This document shows, piece after piece, positions 26,788 through 37,254 of a stretch of 64,000 nt of DNA (within the stretch, counting starts at the first letter, position 1; the number at the start of each line of letters is the position of its first letter). The notes under the pieces were generated by a model that saw nothing but the letters and a program-made list of their open reading frames with translations, ran no database searches and was not told the DNA's origin. The position numbers and the translations under genes are program-made. This DNA is from Christiangramia sediminis (GTDB taxonomy: Bacteria > Bacteroidota > Bacteroidia > Flavobacteriales > Flavobacteriaceae), in assembly GCF_020552705.1 (NCBI RefSeq), contig NZ_JAJBZG010000002.1, positions 1 to 64,000 of the forward strand. Direction: 5' to 3'.

Positions 26788-29205
26788 ATGATCAAGAATT
26801 ATCTAAAAATCGCCTGGCGCAGTCTCTGGAAAGAGAAAACCTTTACGTTTCTAAACGTCTTCGGACTCTCCGTAGCGTTTGGAGCGGCCATCCTACTCTC
26901 TATGTATGCATTATTTGGACTTTCTTATAATCAATTTCATGAGAATGCAGATGATATCTACCAGGTATACCACACCTCATATACTCCCAAAGGACCGGAA
27001 CCGGGAATCTCACAGCCGCTCCCCTTTGCGGCAGCCCTTCAGGATGAAGTTCCGGGAGTAGAAAAGATAACCCGCTTTAATGGCGGAGGTGTTTTGGCCA
27101 GTATCGGCGAAAATCAAGTGCATTTACAATCTGCCTTTGTAGATCCGGAATTTTTCTCCTTATTTACATTTCCGGTCACGAAGGGAGATCAAAATCCGGT
27201 AACCGGAAAATCCGAAGTTGCCCTTACGGAGAAAGCCGCAAATACACTTTTCGGAAAAGAAGAAGCGCTGGGAAAATCAGTCAACATTTTTATCGATGAG
27301 CAGGAAGTCCCCTTCACTGTTACTTCTATTTTGAAAAATATTCCTGAAGAAAGCAACATTGGATTTGATATCGCACTTAATTTTAAAAGTCAGCCCTACC
27401 ACGCCTATGAAAGAAATATCGGAAGATGGGATAATTCCAATCATGAAGTATACCTGCAACTTGCCGAAGGAATTTCCACCGCTCAATTCGAAAAATCTAC
27501 CCGTGATTTTTCAAAACTCCATTACAAAGACGAGATAGAAAATGCTAAAAGAGACGGTGCCAAAGCCAATGAAAATGGAGAGTTTATTCAGCAACGACTT
27601 CTATCTGTAAAAGATCTGAATTTCGTTAAGGTCGAAAACGGAATGGCAGTACCTAGCAGAACCTATCCTTACCTCATTTTAGGGATCGCCTTCCTTATTT
27701 TATTTATTGCTAGCGTGAATTTCATCAATATGAATATTGCTAAAAGTTCCCAGCGTCTTCGCGAGATCGGGATGCGTAAAACTCTTGGTGCCGGAAATTC
27801 TCAATTATTTTTTCAGTTCTGGGGAGAAAGTCTGCTGGTATTTCTAGGTGCATTATTAATCGGGCTATTTTTTTCCTATATTTTACTTGAACCTTTTCAA
27901 ACACTTTTTAATACTCGTGCTTCTTTTGAAAATGTGATGAGCTTCCAGAACATCTTCGGGTTTATAGCTGCCATGGCTCTTATTACATTTATTGCAGGTG
28001 GATATCCGGCATTGTTATTAAGCAAACTCGGAACTTTAAAAGCACTAAAAGGCAAACTAAATATTAATGGCGGAAATGCCGTTCGTAACACTTTAATCGT
28101 CGTACAATTCAGCATTGCTATTTTATTGATTAGCGGAACGCTTGTTCTTTGGAATCAATTAGAATTCATGCGGAATAAAGACCTTGGCTTTAATAAAGAG
28201 CAGGTACTTTCCTTTCCGCTAAATGGGAAAAAAGAGGATTTCCGTGCCATGGAATTGCTTCGAAATGAGCTTAGCGATAAACCTGAAATTGTAAGTATCT
28301 CTGCCGGTAATAATATCCTTGGAATGGGAAAAGATCGTACTACCTCTACCAGTGTTTCCGGTTTTGAATATAAAGGCCGCCAGGTAAAAACCAATATGCT
28401 GGCAGTGGACTACGATTATCCCGAAACCGTAGGTCTTGAAGTTATAAACGGAAGAAGTTTTGAAAAATCACGGCCTTCAGATACCACTGCGGTAGTGATT
28501 AACGAAACTATGGCCAGGGAACTAAATGAAAAACAAATTTTATCTACTCAGCTTGATCTTGGTGATAGTATTCCCTACTCGGTTATTGGAGTGGTAAAAG
28601 ATTTCAATTTTCAGTCTCTGGATAAGGAAGTAGAGCCTCTTACTATTTTCTTAAAACCAAAATGGAATATGCGGTATGCTTTTGTAAAAGTAGCGCCTCA
28701 AAATCTTACCGGTTCTTACAATGAGGTGAAAAGCGCCTGGAATAAAATTGAACCAAATTCTGAGTTTCTGGGTTCTTTTCTAGATGAAAATATAGACCGC
28801 ACACTTCAAAAAGAAAGAAGTATGACAACGATGATCACCACCGGTTCTATCATCGCAATCATACTTAGCTGCGTTGGTTTGTTTGCCATCTCGCTCCTAG
28901 TTGTTTCTCAACGTAGGAAAGAAATTGGAATTCGCAAGGTGGTAGGTGCCAGTGTGAGTAAACTCACCATCATGCTTACTTCAGATTTTTTAAAACTTGT
29001 TGGTATTGCCTTTTTGATCGCGACCCCAATTGCTTGGTATTTCAGCAGTGAATGGCTTCAGAATTATCCTTACCGAATGAATTTAAGCCTGTGGATTTTT
29101 GCCGCTGCCGGAATCATTGCGTTATTCATAGCCGTACTAACCATTAGTTTTAGAACCATTCGTGCTGCTATGCAAAATCCGGTTAAATCTTTAAGAACCG
29201 AATAA
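26788..29205 (+). CDS. MacB/FtsX-type ABC permease 2
   Basis: This 805-residue permease has the same architecture as its neighbours: TM1 near 20-40, a MacB-like periplasmic domain, central FtsX helices (about 290-430), a second periplasmic domain, and C-terminal FtsX helices (about 685-795). The coupling motifs are EIGMRKTLGAGNSQL and EIGIRKVVGASVSKL. It starts MIKNYLKIAWRSLWKEK and ends VKSLRTE. Only six bases separate it from permease 1 and two from permease 3, which indicates one message. Confidence 0.92.
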   Translation: MIKNYLKIAWRSLWKEKTFTFLNVFGLSVAFGAAILLSMYALFGLSYNQFHENADDIYQVYHTSYTPKGPEPGISQPLPFAAALQDEVPGVEKITRFNGGGVLASIGENQVHLQSAFVDPEFFSLFTFPVTKGDQNPVTGKSEVALTEKAANTLFGKEEALGKSVNIFIDEQEVPFTVTSILKNIPEESNIGFDIALNFKSQPYHAYERNIGRWDNSNHEVYLQLAEGISTAQFEKSTRDFSKLHYKDEIENAKRDGAKANENGEFIQQRLLSVKDLNFVKVENGMAVPSRTYPYLILGIAFLILFIASVNFINMNIAKSSQRLREIGMRKTLGAGNSQLFFQFWGESLLVFLGALLIGLFFSYILLEPFQTLFNTRASFENVMSFQNIFGFIAAMALITFIAGGYPALLLSKLGTLKALKGKLNINGGNAVRNTLIVVQFSIAILLISGTLVLWNQLEFMRNKDLGFNKEQVLSFPLNGKKEDFRAMELLRNELSDKPEIVSISAGNNILGMGKDRTTSTSVSGFEYKGRQVKTNMLAVDYDYPETVGLEVINGRSFEKSRPSDTTAVVINETMARELNEKQILSTQLDLGDSIPYSVIGVVKDFNFQSLDKEVEPLTIFLKPKWNMRYAFVKVAPQNLTGSYNEVKSAWNKIEPNSEFLGSFLDENIDRTLQKERSMTTMITTGSIIAIILSCVGLFAISLLVVSQRRKEIGIRKVVGASVSKLTIMLTSDFLKLVGIAFLIATPIAWYFSSEWLQNYPYRMNLSLWIFAAAGIIALFIAVLTISFRTIRAAMQNPVKSLRTE

Positions 29206-29207
29206 TT

Positions 29208-31631
29208 ATGTTTAGAACTCATTTGAAAATAGCATATCGAAATTTATTGAAAAACAGAACGTATTCTCTGATCAACATCATTGGACTTAGCATAGGACTA
29301 GCTGCCAGTCTTTGTGTAATTACCGTTCTCATTGATGAATCCTCATTTGATAAAGATTGGACTAAGGCAGATCAGATTTTTAGATTAAATACGATTACTA
29401 CAAGAGATGGAGAGTTTGTAGAAAAAGGAGATTATGCACTCTCAGGTATGCAAACCGCTCTTGCTGGTTTCCCAGAAGTAGATGCAGTAAGTCCTGTAAA
29501 TTTATATGAAACTAATTTCAATTTTGAGGGTGTTCAGGGAAGTGGGATCAATACACAGGTTCTATCTGCCAACCCGGATTTTCTAGATATTTTTAATATT
29601 CAAATTACTTCGGGGAATCCAGCAAATCTTACTTCAGGGATGACCAATATTGTGATTTCGGAATCATTCTCTAAAAAATTTTTCACCGAAATGGATCCTG
29701 TCGGGAAAATTATTGAAGATTTTAGCGCGTATGGTGAAAAACCAGGAGAATATCTAATTACCGGGATATTCAAAGATCTTCCTGCTAATTCACATCTAAA
29801 AGCCAACATACTTTCTCTAAGAGAAGCTTCTGCAACACCACTCAATAAGAATCAGTTTGGAATGTTCCAGACATTTTATTTAACCTTAAAAAAGGGTACT
29901 AATAAGGCTAGTTTCGAATCCAAATTCAATAAATGGTATGCAAATTATGTTGAAGTTGATCACCCGGATAAATTTGAACTTCAGGGAATAAAGGATATTT
30001 ATTTACATTCAGAGTTTGCCACTAATCAAACATTTAAAGGTAGCGCAGAGAAATTATATATACTGGGCGGGATAGCAATTTTACTTTTGGTCATTGCCTG
30101 CATCAACTACATTAACCTTACCACTGCCAGGGCTGCTCACAAGTTGCAGGAAAACGGAATAAGAAAAATACTTGGTGCCAAAAGATTTCAGCTTGTCAGC
30201 CAGTATTTAGCAGAATCTACCCTATTTTTCTTTATCTCTGGAGTGCTCGCATTTATAATCTATGCACTAAGTCTCGCAGGCATCGAATCCTATATAGGTC
30301 ATTCATTAGTTCTAACTTTCACTGCAAATCCTTTACTTTTCTTATCTGCGTTATTAGGTATAATTGCATTAAGTATTGTGACCGGATTATATCCTGCGAT
30401 GTTGATATCCGGAATCAAACCAACAGCATCGCTTCACAAAAAATTTCTAAACAATGCTGCGTCTAATGGTCATCCCATAAGGAAAGTCCTGGTTATTTTT
30501 CAATTTTCAATTTCCCTGATTGTCTTAATCGCCATGATTATAGTTAATCAACAGGTAGAACTTTTAAAGACCAAGGACATAGGTTTTAATCCTCAGGATC
30601 TTATAAGTACTAACTACGCTACCTGGGATGGAAAAGGAGAAACTTTTAAAAATGAGCTCTTATCAAATCCATATGTTGAAAATGTGAGCATTTCTTCCTG
30701 GGTTCCATCAAACGGAGGTGGGAACATGCATAGAAAAATTGAAGATCCGCTGAATCCGAATAAGGAAATACAGGTATGGTACTTATTTGGAGATTCAGAT
30801 TTAGCCCGAACTTTAGGTCTGGAGCTTCATAAAGGAAGATTTCTGAACAAAAATTTTAGTTATGACGCTGCAGACAGTAGTTTTTCTAACATATCTGATT
30901 CTACTGGTACTTCCAAATCCATGAGATCTGCCCTGATTACCGCTCAAACATCTGAACTTCTGCAAATAAAACAATTAGATAAAATCAATAAATCTCTGGA
31001 AACTACTCCTGTTGGCATTATCAATAATTTCAACAATGAAGACTTGAGAACAGAAGCAAAACCTGTAGTGATCCAAGCTGATAAAAACCCTGATCGTGGA
31101 GCCATGCTCATAAAGATCAAACCTAGTTCTGAACCAAAGGTAATTGCCGAGATTAACAAATTATGGCAGAAATTTTATCCGTATAAATTATTAGAACTTA
31201 ATAATGTTTCTGAACAGCTGCAAAAGCAGTACTTGGCTGAGACCAAACTTCTTCAGTTTTTTAGCTTTTTTGGTGCTCTCACTTTATTTCTTGCTGCCCT
31301 TGGAGTTTTTGGTCTTATAGTTCAAATCACGGAACAACGCGTAAAAGAAATTGGTATTCGTAAGGTTTTGGGAGCATCTGTAAATTCCATCATTATACTT
31401 TTTTCCACGGATTTTTTAAAAATTGTAATAATTGCCATACTAATAGCATCCCCCATAGCCTGGTATGCTATGAGCCTATGGCTTCAAAATTATGCCTATC
31501 GTGTGGAGATGCAATGGTGGTATTTCGCTCTCGCTTCCGTTATAGTTACTGGGATTGCCCTATTAACAGTAGGAACTCAATCTGCAAGGAAATCATACGC
31601 AAACCCGGCAGATAATTTAAGAACCGAATAA
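29208..31631 (+). CDS. MacB/FtsX-type ABC permease 3
   Basis: This 807-residue paralogue begins MFRTHLKIAYRNLLKNR and ends ADNLRTE. The coupling motifs are ENGIRKILGAKRFQL in the first FtsX domain and EIGIRKVLGASVNSI in the second. The two large periplasmic domains differ strongly in sequence from those of the other copies, while the membrane helices are well conserved. It has no ATPase domain and must share the ATPases encoded in the operon. Spacing is 2 bp to the preceding gene and 10 bp to the next. Confidence 0.92.
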   Translation: MFRTHLKIAYRNLLKNRTYSLINIIGLSIGLAASLCVITVLIDESSFDKDWTKADQIFRLNTITTRDGEFVEKGDYALSGMQTALAGFPEVDAVSPVNLYETNFNFEGVQGSGINTQVLSANPDFLDIFNIQITSGNPANLTSGMTNIVISESFSKKFFTEMDPVGKIIEDFSAYGEKPGEYLITGIFKDLPANSHLKANILSLREASATPLNKNQFGMFQTFYLTLKKGTNKASFESKFNKWYANYVEVDHPDKFELQGIKDIYLHSEFATNQTFKGSAEKLYILGGIAILLLVIACINYINLTTARAAHKLQENGIRKILGAKRFQLVSQYLAESTLFFFISGVLAFIIYALSLAGIESYIGHSLVLTFTANPLLFLSALLGIIALSIVTGLYPAMLISGIKPTASLHKKFLNNAASNGHPIRKVLVIFQFSISLIVLIAMIIVNQQVELLKTKDIGFNPQDLISTNYATWDGKGETFKNELLSNPYVENVSISSWVPSNGGGNMHRKIEDPLNPNKEIQVWYLFGDSDLARTLGLELHKGRFLNKNFSYDAADSSFSNISDSTGTSKSMRSALITAQTSELLQIKQLDKINKSLETTPVGIINNFNNEDLRTEAKPVVIQADKNPDRGAMLIKIKPSSEPKVIAEINKLWQKFYPYKLLELNNVSEQLQKQYLAETKLLQFFSFFGALTLFLAALGVFGLIVQITEQRVKEIGIRKVLGASVNSIIILFSTDFLKIVIIAILIASPIAWYAMSLWLQNYAYRVEMQWWYFALASVIVTGIALLTVGTQSARKSYANPADNLRTE

Positions 31632-31641
31632 TTCCTGAGAT

Positions 31642-34029
31642 ATGATCAAACATCATTTTAAAATAGCCTGGAGAAGTCTATGGAATACAAAATCATATAC
31701 TTTTATAAATATCGTGGGATTGTCTGCTGGTCTGGCTAGTTTTATAATCGTGCTTTTGTATCTCAATTATGAGCTAAGCTACGATACCTGGTCTCCGGAA
31801 CTGGAGAATGTCTACCGTGTGGGCATGGAAAATGACGGTGATGTACAAAATCAAACTCCTGCACCATTAGCTTCATTTCTAGGCAAAAAGTATCCAAAGA
31901 TCGAGGCGTCCACCTCTATGCAGGGAGCCGGGGAATATGAAGTTCTCATAAGTACAGCAGGTAAAAGCGTTTATTACAAAGGTTTTGCATCTGCAGACTC
32001 ACTTTTTTTAAAGGTTTTCCCATATCAACTTATACAGGGTGAACGAAGTACTGCGCTAAATCCTCCAAATTCAGTCATTCTAAGTAAGGAACTCGCTACC
32101 ACTCTTTTTGGTGAAACCAATCCTATGGGACAAACCGTCAAAGTTTTTGATGCCATGGAGGGAGTGGTGACGGGAATTATTCAATTACCAAAGACACCTT
32201 CTCACCGTCCGGTTCATTTAATCATGCGGGATCCATATGAGAAACAGAATTTTTTCTGGAATAATCATTCCTACGAGACCTATATCAAAGTAAATCAAAA
32301 CATAGCTTCTACGCAGCTGGAAGAAGAACTTAATCGTTTTTATTTTGAAGAGAGAATAAAAAAAACCGAAGAACTAAATGAGGCTTATTTAGAGACAGGG
32401 GATAAATTCACACTTTTCACGGACGCAGTACCGGATATTCAGAATTTTTCAAAATACGGTACAAGGAACATTAAAACTTTATCTATACTCTTTATACTTG
32501 CGGTCTTGCTGCTACTTGCCGGAGCTATTAACTTCAGTAATCTCAACGTTGCGAAATCTATAGGCCGGGCTAAAGAGGTTGGAGTAAGAAAAGTACTTGG
32601 GTCAGGTAAAAGAAATCTTGTTTTTCAGTTCATGGCAGAAACAGCACTTCAATGCATGATTAGTTTTGTTATTGCTGCTGTATTAATTTTGTTGTTTCTA
32701 CCCTATGTAAACAACGCTCTAAATCTTCAGCTTAGTTTCTGGCAGCAAAATTCCTGGGGGCTTTTAGGGCAAATAGGAATCTGTCTAATAGTGATCATAC
32801 TACTTTCTGGGATTTACCCATCATTTTATCTTTCAAGATTTAATATCATCAATGTTTTAAAAGATAATTTTTCTGGCGGAAATAAACGGACAGGGCTTCG
32901 GAATGTCTTGCTGGTATTTCAATTTGTGGTAACCGCTTTTTTTATTGTCGCCATTTTAGGAGTAAATAAGCAGCTTGATTTTATGCAACGTGCTGATAAA
33001 GGCTTCTCCGAAGACCAGATATTGCGAATAGAAACCACACAGGCAACTCGTGAACAGGGATTCCAGAAAACCAGAAGAGAATTGCTGGCTATTCCCGGAG
33101 TGAGCAATGTTGTTAAAACTACCACGGTTCCAGGCGATAAAATTGCTGATTCCTCTACCTACAATTTTGAATTTCAGGGAGAAAAGATACGCATGGGATC
33201 GGTAAAAGTAAGTACAGATTATTTCGAGGCGTTAGAAGTCCCTTTGATAAATGGCAGGTATTTTAATGAAAGTTATGCCGATCAAAATACGCGGAGTGCT
33301 ATTATCAATCAAACTGCTGCTAGAAAATTGGGCGTAGGCAATCCGCTGGGAAAAACCATCTCGTTTGGTGGCTGTGATGAAGGTGATGTGAACATAGTGG
33401 GAGTTGTGAAAGACATTAATGTGCACGGATTTGAAACTGCTATAAAACCTATGGCCTATACTATAGAAAATAAAGCCTGTATGTATCAATCTGGCGGAGC
33501 CATTTTATTGAAGTTAAAGTCAGATAAAGTACAGGCCACAGTTGCTGCAATTTCCAGTACATGGAAATCTATAGAACCAAATTTTCCTATTCGCTATACT
33601 TTTCTGGACAGCAATTTTCAGGAATTATTTATCTCCTACTTCAGGCTTCAAAAAATCCTGAATTTCTTCGGAATTGTCGCTATTCTAATTTCAGTCATGG
33701 GATTATTTGCTCTCACTGCTTTCACAATTAAACAAAGGGATAAAGAAATTGGCATTCGGAAAGTCCTGGGCGCTACGGTCTCAAGTATTGTGGCTCTTAT
33801 TACCAAAGATTTTATCATGCTACTAATGCTGGCTATACTCATTGCGATCCCTCTGGGTTGGTATGCGATGGATAAATGGCTTGAAAATTTCGCCTATAAA
33901 ACCCAGCTCAACTGGTGGATATTTATCGTGGCAGCAGTTTTTATTTTTGGAATAGCAGTATTAACGGTAAGTATGAAAACTATTAGAACCGCTATGAAAA
34001 ACCCGGTTAAAAGTTTAAGAACTGAATAA
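31642..34029 (+). CDS. MacB/FtsX-type ABC permease 4
   Basis: This 795-residue paralogue begins MIKHHFKIAWRSLWNTK and ends VKSLRTE. It has coupling motifs EVGVRKVLGSGKRNL and EIGIRKVLGATVSSI. The second periplasmic domain has a pair of cysteines (in GGCDEGD and NKACMYQ) that could form a disulphide. Its architecture is as in the neighbouring copies: TM1, MacB-like domain, three-helix FtsX unit, second extracytoplasmic domain, three-helix FtsX unit. Confidence 0.92.
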   Translation: MIKHHFKIAWRSLWNTKSYTFINIVGLSAGLASFIIVLLYLNYELSYDTWSPELENVYRVGMENDGDVQNQTPAPLASFLGKKYPKIEASTSMQGAGEYEVLISTAGKSVYYKGFASADSLFLKVFPYQLIQGERSTALNPPNSVILSKELATTLFGETNPMGQTVKVFDAMEGVVTGIIQLPKTPSHRPVHLIMRDPYEKQNFFWNNHSYETYIKVNQNIASTQLEEELNRFYFEERIKKTEELNEAYLETGDKFTLFTDAVPDIQNFSKYGTRNIKTLSILFILAVLLLLAGAINFSNLNVAKSIGRAKEVGVRKVLGSGKRNLVFQFMAETALQCMISFVIAAVLILLFLPYVNNALNLQLSFWQQNSWGLLGQIGICLIVIILLSGIYPSFYLSRFNIINVLKDNFSGGNKRTGLRNVLLVFQFVVTAFFIVAILGVNKQLDFMQRADKGFSEDQILRIETTQATREQGFQKTRRELLAIPGVSNVVKTTTVPGDKIADSSTYNFEFQGEKIRMGSVKVSTDYFEALEVPLINGRYFNESYADQNTRSAIINQTAARKLGVGNPLGKTISFGGCDEGDVNIVGVVKDINVHGFETAIKPMAYTIENKACMYQSGGAILLKLKSDKVQATVAAISSTWKSIEPNFPIRYTFLDSNFQELFISYFRLQKILNFFGIVAILISVMGLFALTAFTIKQRDKEIGIRKVLGATVSSIVALITKDFIMLLMLAILIAIPLGWYAMDKWLENFAYKTQLNWWIFIVAAVFIFGIAVLTVSMKTIRTAMKNPVKSLRTE

Positions 34030-34047
34030 TCTTCAACACTATTCGTC

Positions 34048-36459
34048 ATGATTCGAAATTATTTAAAAACAGGCTGGAGGAATATCGAAAAAAACAAAGG
34101 CACGTCTACAGTTAATATTGCTGGCCTTGCATTGGGAATAGCATCAGTGATCATGATCATGCTATATGTTTCTGACGAATTGAGCTATGACCGGTTCAAC
34201 AAAAAAGCTGACAGGATTGTTAGGGTTGTATTCAATGCCAATGTTAATGGCGAAGAGATGAAGGAAGCCGTAGTTATGGCTCCCGTGGCACAAACATTAA
34301 AAAATGATCTACCGGAAGTTGTTGATGCCACGCGTCTTGCGAAATCTTATAATAACAGGCTTGATTATAACGGATCTTACTATGGCCAGAGCAGTTTAGG
34401 GTATGTAGATCCTAACTTCTTCGATGTCTTTACCCTCCCAATTACCAGCGGAAATAAAAATAACCCTCTGAATAAGCCGAATTCAGTAGTTATATCTGAA
34501 ACTCTAGCGAAAAATATCTTTGGAAATGCAGATCCTGTTGGAAAAATAATTACTGTCACTAACCGAGATGAACAACTAAATGTTTCTGCGGTAATGCAAG
34601 ATATTCCTGAAAATTCGCATTTCCATTTTGATCTGCTCGTTTCAACATTGGGTTATGCCCAGGCCAGAAAAACCAGCTGGATGGAATCTGATTTTTTTAC
34701 TTATCTGGTTCTGAAGGAAGGGGTCGCTATTAGCGAAGTTGAAGCTAAACTTCCCGCGATCAATAAGAAATATATGGGTCCGCAAATGATGGATGCCATC
34801 GGGATGTCTTATGACGAATTTCAGAAAGACAACAGCATTGGACTCTTTCTGCAACCTTTAACAGATATACATTTACATTCAGATTTTTCTGATTCTACCA
34901 CGCTGGAACAAGGCGGAGATATCAAATACATCTATATTTTTAGCGCTATTGCCATTTTTATGTTGGTGATTGCATGTATCAATTTTATGAACCTGGCCAC
35001 AGCTTCAGCTTCGAAAAGATCTAAAGAAGTTGGAATACGAAAGGTGCTGGGTTCTAATAAAAATCAATTGATTTATCAATTTCTGGCAGAAGCCTTTATT
35101 TCCACCTTGGTCGCCACTATTCTGGCTATCGTCCTTTTCCTACTTACGCTTCCTTTTTTCAATCAACTGGCAGGAAAAGCGATAGAATTCTCCTCTCTTT
35201 TAAAACCCGGCTACCTTTTATCTCTTTTCGGACTGATCCTCCTTATCACTATTCTGGCGGGCAGTTATCCGGCCTTTTACCTTTCATCATTTAATCCACT
35301 GAATGCTTTAAAAGCTAAATTTTCAGGAAACGGCAAAGGCTCCGGAATTCGAAGCGGCCTGGTAATCTTCCAGTTTGTGATTTCCGCAGGACTTATAGTC
35401 GCGACTTTGGTGGTTAGAGAACAGATGAATTATATTCAGAATAAAGACCTGGGATATCAAAAAGATCAGCTACTCGTAGTTCGAAATACCTATCTGCTGC
35501 AAAACAACGAAGATAATTTTATACAGGAAATTGAAAATGATCCGCGAGTGGCCAGTGTTACACATTCGGCGTTTGTTCCGGCCGGAGAAAGTGATAACGA
35601 GGTTGGCGGAATTTTCCAGAATGGTGAATTTCTTCGGCGCATGTATTTTTACAATATAGACGAGAACTACATTCCAACCATGGGCATGAATTTACTGCAG
35701 GGAAGGAATTTTTCGGACGAATTCGGAAACGAAAGCAATAAGGTGATCATTAATGAAAAGGCGGCAGAGATTCTTGGCTTCGGAAAAGATGCCGTGGGAA
35801 AAACATTTCAGCGTGATACCAATGAAGGTCTTCGAGATATCACTGTTATTGGAGTTATTCAGAATTTCAACTGGAAATCTCTTCACCAGGAAATTGAACC
35901 ACTTATTCTAAAAAAGAATCCATACGGTGGTATTATTATTCGATCAAAAACAGCAGATATGTCTGGGGTTATTGAGAATTTGGACCTCATATGGAATCAA
36001 TTCCATCCCAAAGAAGCACTGGACTACAGTGTACTGGATGATGCTTATAACTACACCTATATCAAAGAACGTAAAATGGGAACCATTCTCACACATTTTG
36101 CAGTTCTAACCATTATTGTGGCCTGTTTAGGCTTATTCGGACTCGTGACGTTTACTTCTGAACAACGATTTAAAGAAATAGGGATAAGGAAAGTACTGGG
36201 TTCTTCAGCAACACAAATCGTAGCCTTGCTATCTAAAGATTTTATAAAACTGGTGGGGATTTCATTTGTCATCGCTTTTCCCCTCAGTTATTACCTGATG
36301 AATAAGTGGTTACAGGATTTCGCTTACCGAATAGACATTCAATGGCAGTTATTCCTGCTGGCAGCGGTCATTACTATGGGAATCGCATTTTTAACCATCG
36401 GAATTAAAAGTTTTAAAGCTGCCTGCGCCAATCCAATAAAAAGTTTGAAAACCGAATAA
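34048..36459 (+). CDS. MacB/FtsX-type ABC permease 5
   Basis: This 803-residue paralogue begins MIRNYLKTGWRNIEKNKG and ends IKSLKTE. Its coupling motifs are EVGIRKVLGSNKNQL and EIGIRKVLGSSATQI. It is typical of the FtsX/MacB_PCD permeases that Bacteroidetes often carry in multiple copies. It is followed after 11 bp by the DUF2807 gene, so that gene is read in the same unit. Confidence 0.92.
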   Translation: MIRNYLKTGWRNIEKNKGTSTVNIAGLALGIASVIMIMLYVSDELSYDRFNKKADRIVRVVFNANVNGEEMKEAVVMAPVAQTLKNDLPEVVDATRLAKSYNNRLDYNGSYYGQSSLGYVDPNFFDVFTLPITSGNKNNPLNKPNSVVISETLAKNIFGNADPVGKIITVTNRDEQLNVSAVMQDIPENSHFHFDLLVSTLGYAQARKTSWMESDFFTYLVLKEGVAISEVEAKLPAINKKYMGPQMMDAIGMSYDEFQKDNSIGLFLQPLTDIHLHSDFSDSTTLEQGGDIKYIYIFSAIAIFMLVIACINFMNLATASASKRSKEVGIRKVLGSNKNQLIYQFLAEAFISTLVATILAIVLFLLTLPFFNQLAGKAIEFSSLLKPGYLLSLFGLILLITILAGSYPAFYLSSFNPLNALKAKFSGNGKGSGIRSGLVIFQFVISAGLIVATLVVREQMNYIQNKDLGYQKDQLLVVRNTYLLQNNEDNFIQEIENDPRVASVTHSAFVPAGESDNEVGGIFQNGEFLRRMYFYNIDENYIPTMGMNLLQGRNFSDEFGNESNKVIINEKAAEILGFGKDAVGKTFQRDTNEGLRDITVIGVIQNFNWKSLHQEIEPLILKKNPYGGIIIRSKTADMSGVIENLDLIWNQFHPKEALDYSVLDDAYNYTYIKERKMGTILTHFAVLTIIVACLGLFGLVTFTSEQRFKEIGIRKVLGSSATQIVALLSKDFIKLVGISFVIAFPLSYYLMNKWLQDFAYRIDIQWQLFLLAAVITMGIAFLTIGIKSFKAACANPIKSLKTE

Positions 36460-36470
36460 AAATAACAAAT

Positions 36471-37235
36471 ATGAAAAAATTAATCTTAACTCAGAATAAA
36501 ATGCTCATTACTTTAATTGTAGCCCTTTTAAGTTTCGGTCTATCTAATGCACAATCTGAAACTGTGGAAGTTTCCAGTTTTTCAGAAGTCACCATAAGTC
36601 CTTATATAAAAGTGGATTTTAAACAAGCTGGTACCGAATCGGTAATTATTCAGAATACAAAAGTAGATCGCGAAAAGATCAATATTGAGGTGGAAGGTAA
36701 AGAACTTCATATCTACCTGGAAGACGCAAAGATCGTTGCCAAAGAAGAGGAAGTGAAGGTAAACGGGCGTGAAATGGATCGTTCTATTTATAATGGTACG
36801 GAGGTTCACATCACCGTCAACTACAAAAATCTGGAAGCTGTGGAAATACGCAGTGAAGAAATCATCAATTTTGAAGATGCCATCAGCGTAAAAGATTTTG
36901 ACCTTGATATTTACGGCTCACCTAAAGTATATTTTGAAAGTATTACTGCAGATGATTTTAAAGTAGCCATTTATGGAGAAAGTTACCTGGAAGTGAAAGC
37001 TGGTAATGTTGATTTTCAGCGCTATCGATGCTACGGAAAAAGCGAGGTAAATGCAATTGATCTTCAATCTTCGGAAACCAAAATTGCTGCTTACGGCAAC
37101 AATCATATCGTAGTAAATGTTTCTGAAAAACTGAAGGTTTCAGCTTTTGGAGAAGCCCGAATTCAGTACAAAGGGGATGCAAAAGTGAATGACGGACTCA
37201 AAATAGGAGAAACCGTGGTTCAGAAAATCGATTAA
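36471..37235 (+). CDS. Secreted DUF2807 (head GIN domain) protein
   Basis: This 254-residue exported protein has a signal peptide ending near NAQSE (about residue 27) and a DUF2807 beta-helix-like domain. That domain is recognisable from repeated short strands such as FDLDIYGSPKVYFE, FKVAIYGESYLEVKAG and LKVSAFGEARIQYKG. The family is common in Bacteroidetes, and its role (adhesion or envelope binding) is unproven. Its place between permeases 5 and 6, with gaps of 11 and 19 bp, suggests it is an accessory periplasmic or surface factor of the transporter. Confidence 0.88.
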   Translation: MKKLILTQNKMLITLIVALLSFGLSNAQSETVEVSSFSEVTISPYIKVDFKQAGTESVIIQNTKVDREKINIEVEGKELHIYLEDAKIVAKEEEVKVNGREMDRSIYNGTEVHITVNYKNLEAVEIRSEEIINFEDAISVKDFDLDIYGSPKVYFESITADDFKVAIYGESYLEVKAGNVDFQRYRCYGKSEVNAIDLQSSETKIAAYGNNHIVVNVSEKLKVSAFGEARIQYKGDAKVNDGLKIGETVVQKID

Positions 37236-37254
37236 ATCTTTTATAAAATCATCT

